22,493 nucleotides of DNA from a virus. The notes below the pieces were generated by a model. The model was given only the letters and a program-made list of their open reading frames with translations. It was not told where the DNA came from and searched no databases. Location of the stretch: positions 1 to 22,493 of the IMG/VR virus record IMGVR_UViG_3300035070_000262. One strand, given 5' to 3'. This document shows, in pieces, positions 22,421-22,493 of the stretch (position 1 is the stretch's first letter; every line of letters begins with the position of its first letter). The translations under genes and the position numbers were made by a program.

Positions 22421-22493
22421 TCTTCTTATTCATCTCATCAAAATAAATTCTGGTGCAATAACGTCTAATAATAGCAGCGACGGTGAGGACTGT
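22410..22493 (-). CDS. C-terminal end of an upstream gene (partial)
   Basis: The only minus-strand frame open through the right edge encodes TVLTVAAIIRRYCTRIYFDE and then MNKKNEV before TAG at 22412-22410. The other two frames have stops. The stop overlaps the TerL start by 11 nt, a junction like others in this operon. Small terminase subunits often precede TerL, but 27 residues are too few to assign a function. It could also be chance. Confidence 0.45.
   Translation of the reverse strand, partial: TVLTVAAIIRRYCTRIYFDEMNKKNEV

Overview
This window is most of the late half, plus the integration locus, of a tailed bacteriophage genome of podovirus type. It reads almost entirely on the minus strand, so transcription runs from right to left. 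The identification rests on the gene order: large terminase, portal, small basic genes, lysis genes, scaffold, major capsid, adaptor, tail fibre and nozzle-like proteins, internal (ejection) proteins. A complete tyrosine integrase and an excisionase-like winged-helix gene mark it as temperate. The low G+C composition of most genes, the very tight packing and the kind of small lysine-rich genes fit phages of marine alphaproteobacteria such as SAR11 or its neighbours. That host guess is an inference. No tRNA gene, rRNA, insertion sequence, CRISPR array or recognisable attachment site was seen.

Layout from right to left, in the direction of transcription. At 22493-18760 lie the tail end of an unknown upstream gene, TerL and the portal. 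At 18779-17480 is a run of eight very small, mostly basic genes, four of them (27, 48, 48 and 30 codons) short enough to be missed easily. At 17459-16101 is the lysis module: a one-TM/coiled-coil holin-like protein, a GTA-type 3TM holin-like protein, a Zn-peptidase endolysin of the M15 type and a TM/coiled-coil protein that could be a spanin. At 16104-15313 are two small proteins of unknown role. At 15258-13305 are the scaffold and the major capsid protein, flanked by a good sigma70-like promoter and a strong intrinsic terminator, so they look like a nested transcription unit. At 13264-11934 are head-completion genes. At 11929-8313 are a 20-residue-repeat tail protein, a tail fibre, small accessory proteins and a nozzle-like protein. 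At 8313-2438 are small virion proteins and three probable ejection proteins, the last of 1104 residues. At 2424-2020 is a small PD-(D/E)XK nuclease. At 1977-1111 is the integrase with its own promoter.

The left 1.1 kb is a compact lysogeny-type locus. A plus-strand gene for a ribbon-helix-helix-like protein is convergent with the integrase and divergent from the excisionase-like gene. The 59-bp divergent gap holds a perfect 9-bp inverted repeat. The excisionase-like gene is followed, with an 11-nt overlap, by a DUF2800/Cas4-like nuclease gene that runs off the left edge, presumably leading into the early region.

Genes are joined by short stop/start overlaps (ATGA, TAATG) or a one-base gap (TAATATG), which decided several start codons here. 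No wholly new system is evident. The observations most worth following are the divergent regulatory locus, the nested capsid transcription unit whose terminator displaces the next gene's ribosome-binding site, the tiny basic gene cluster, and the nuclease between the ejection protein and the integrase.
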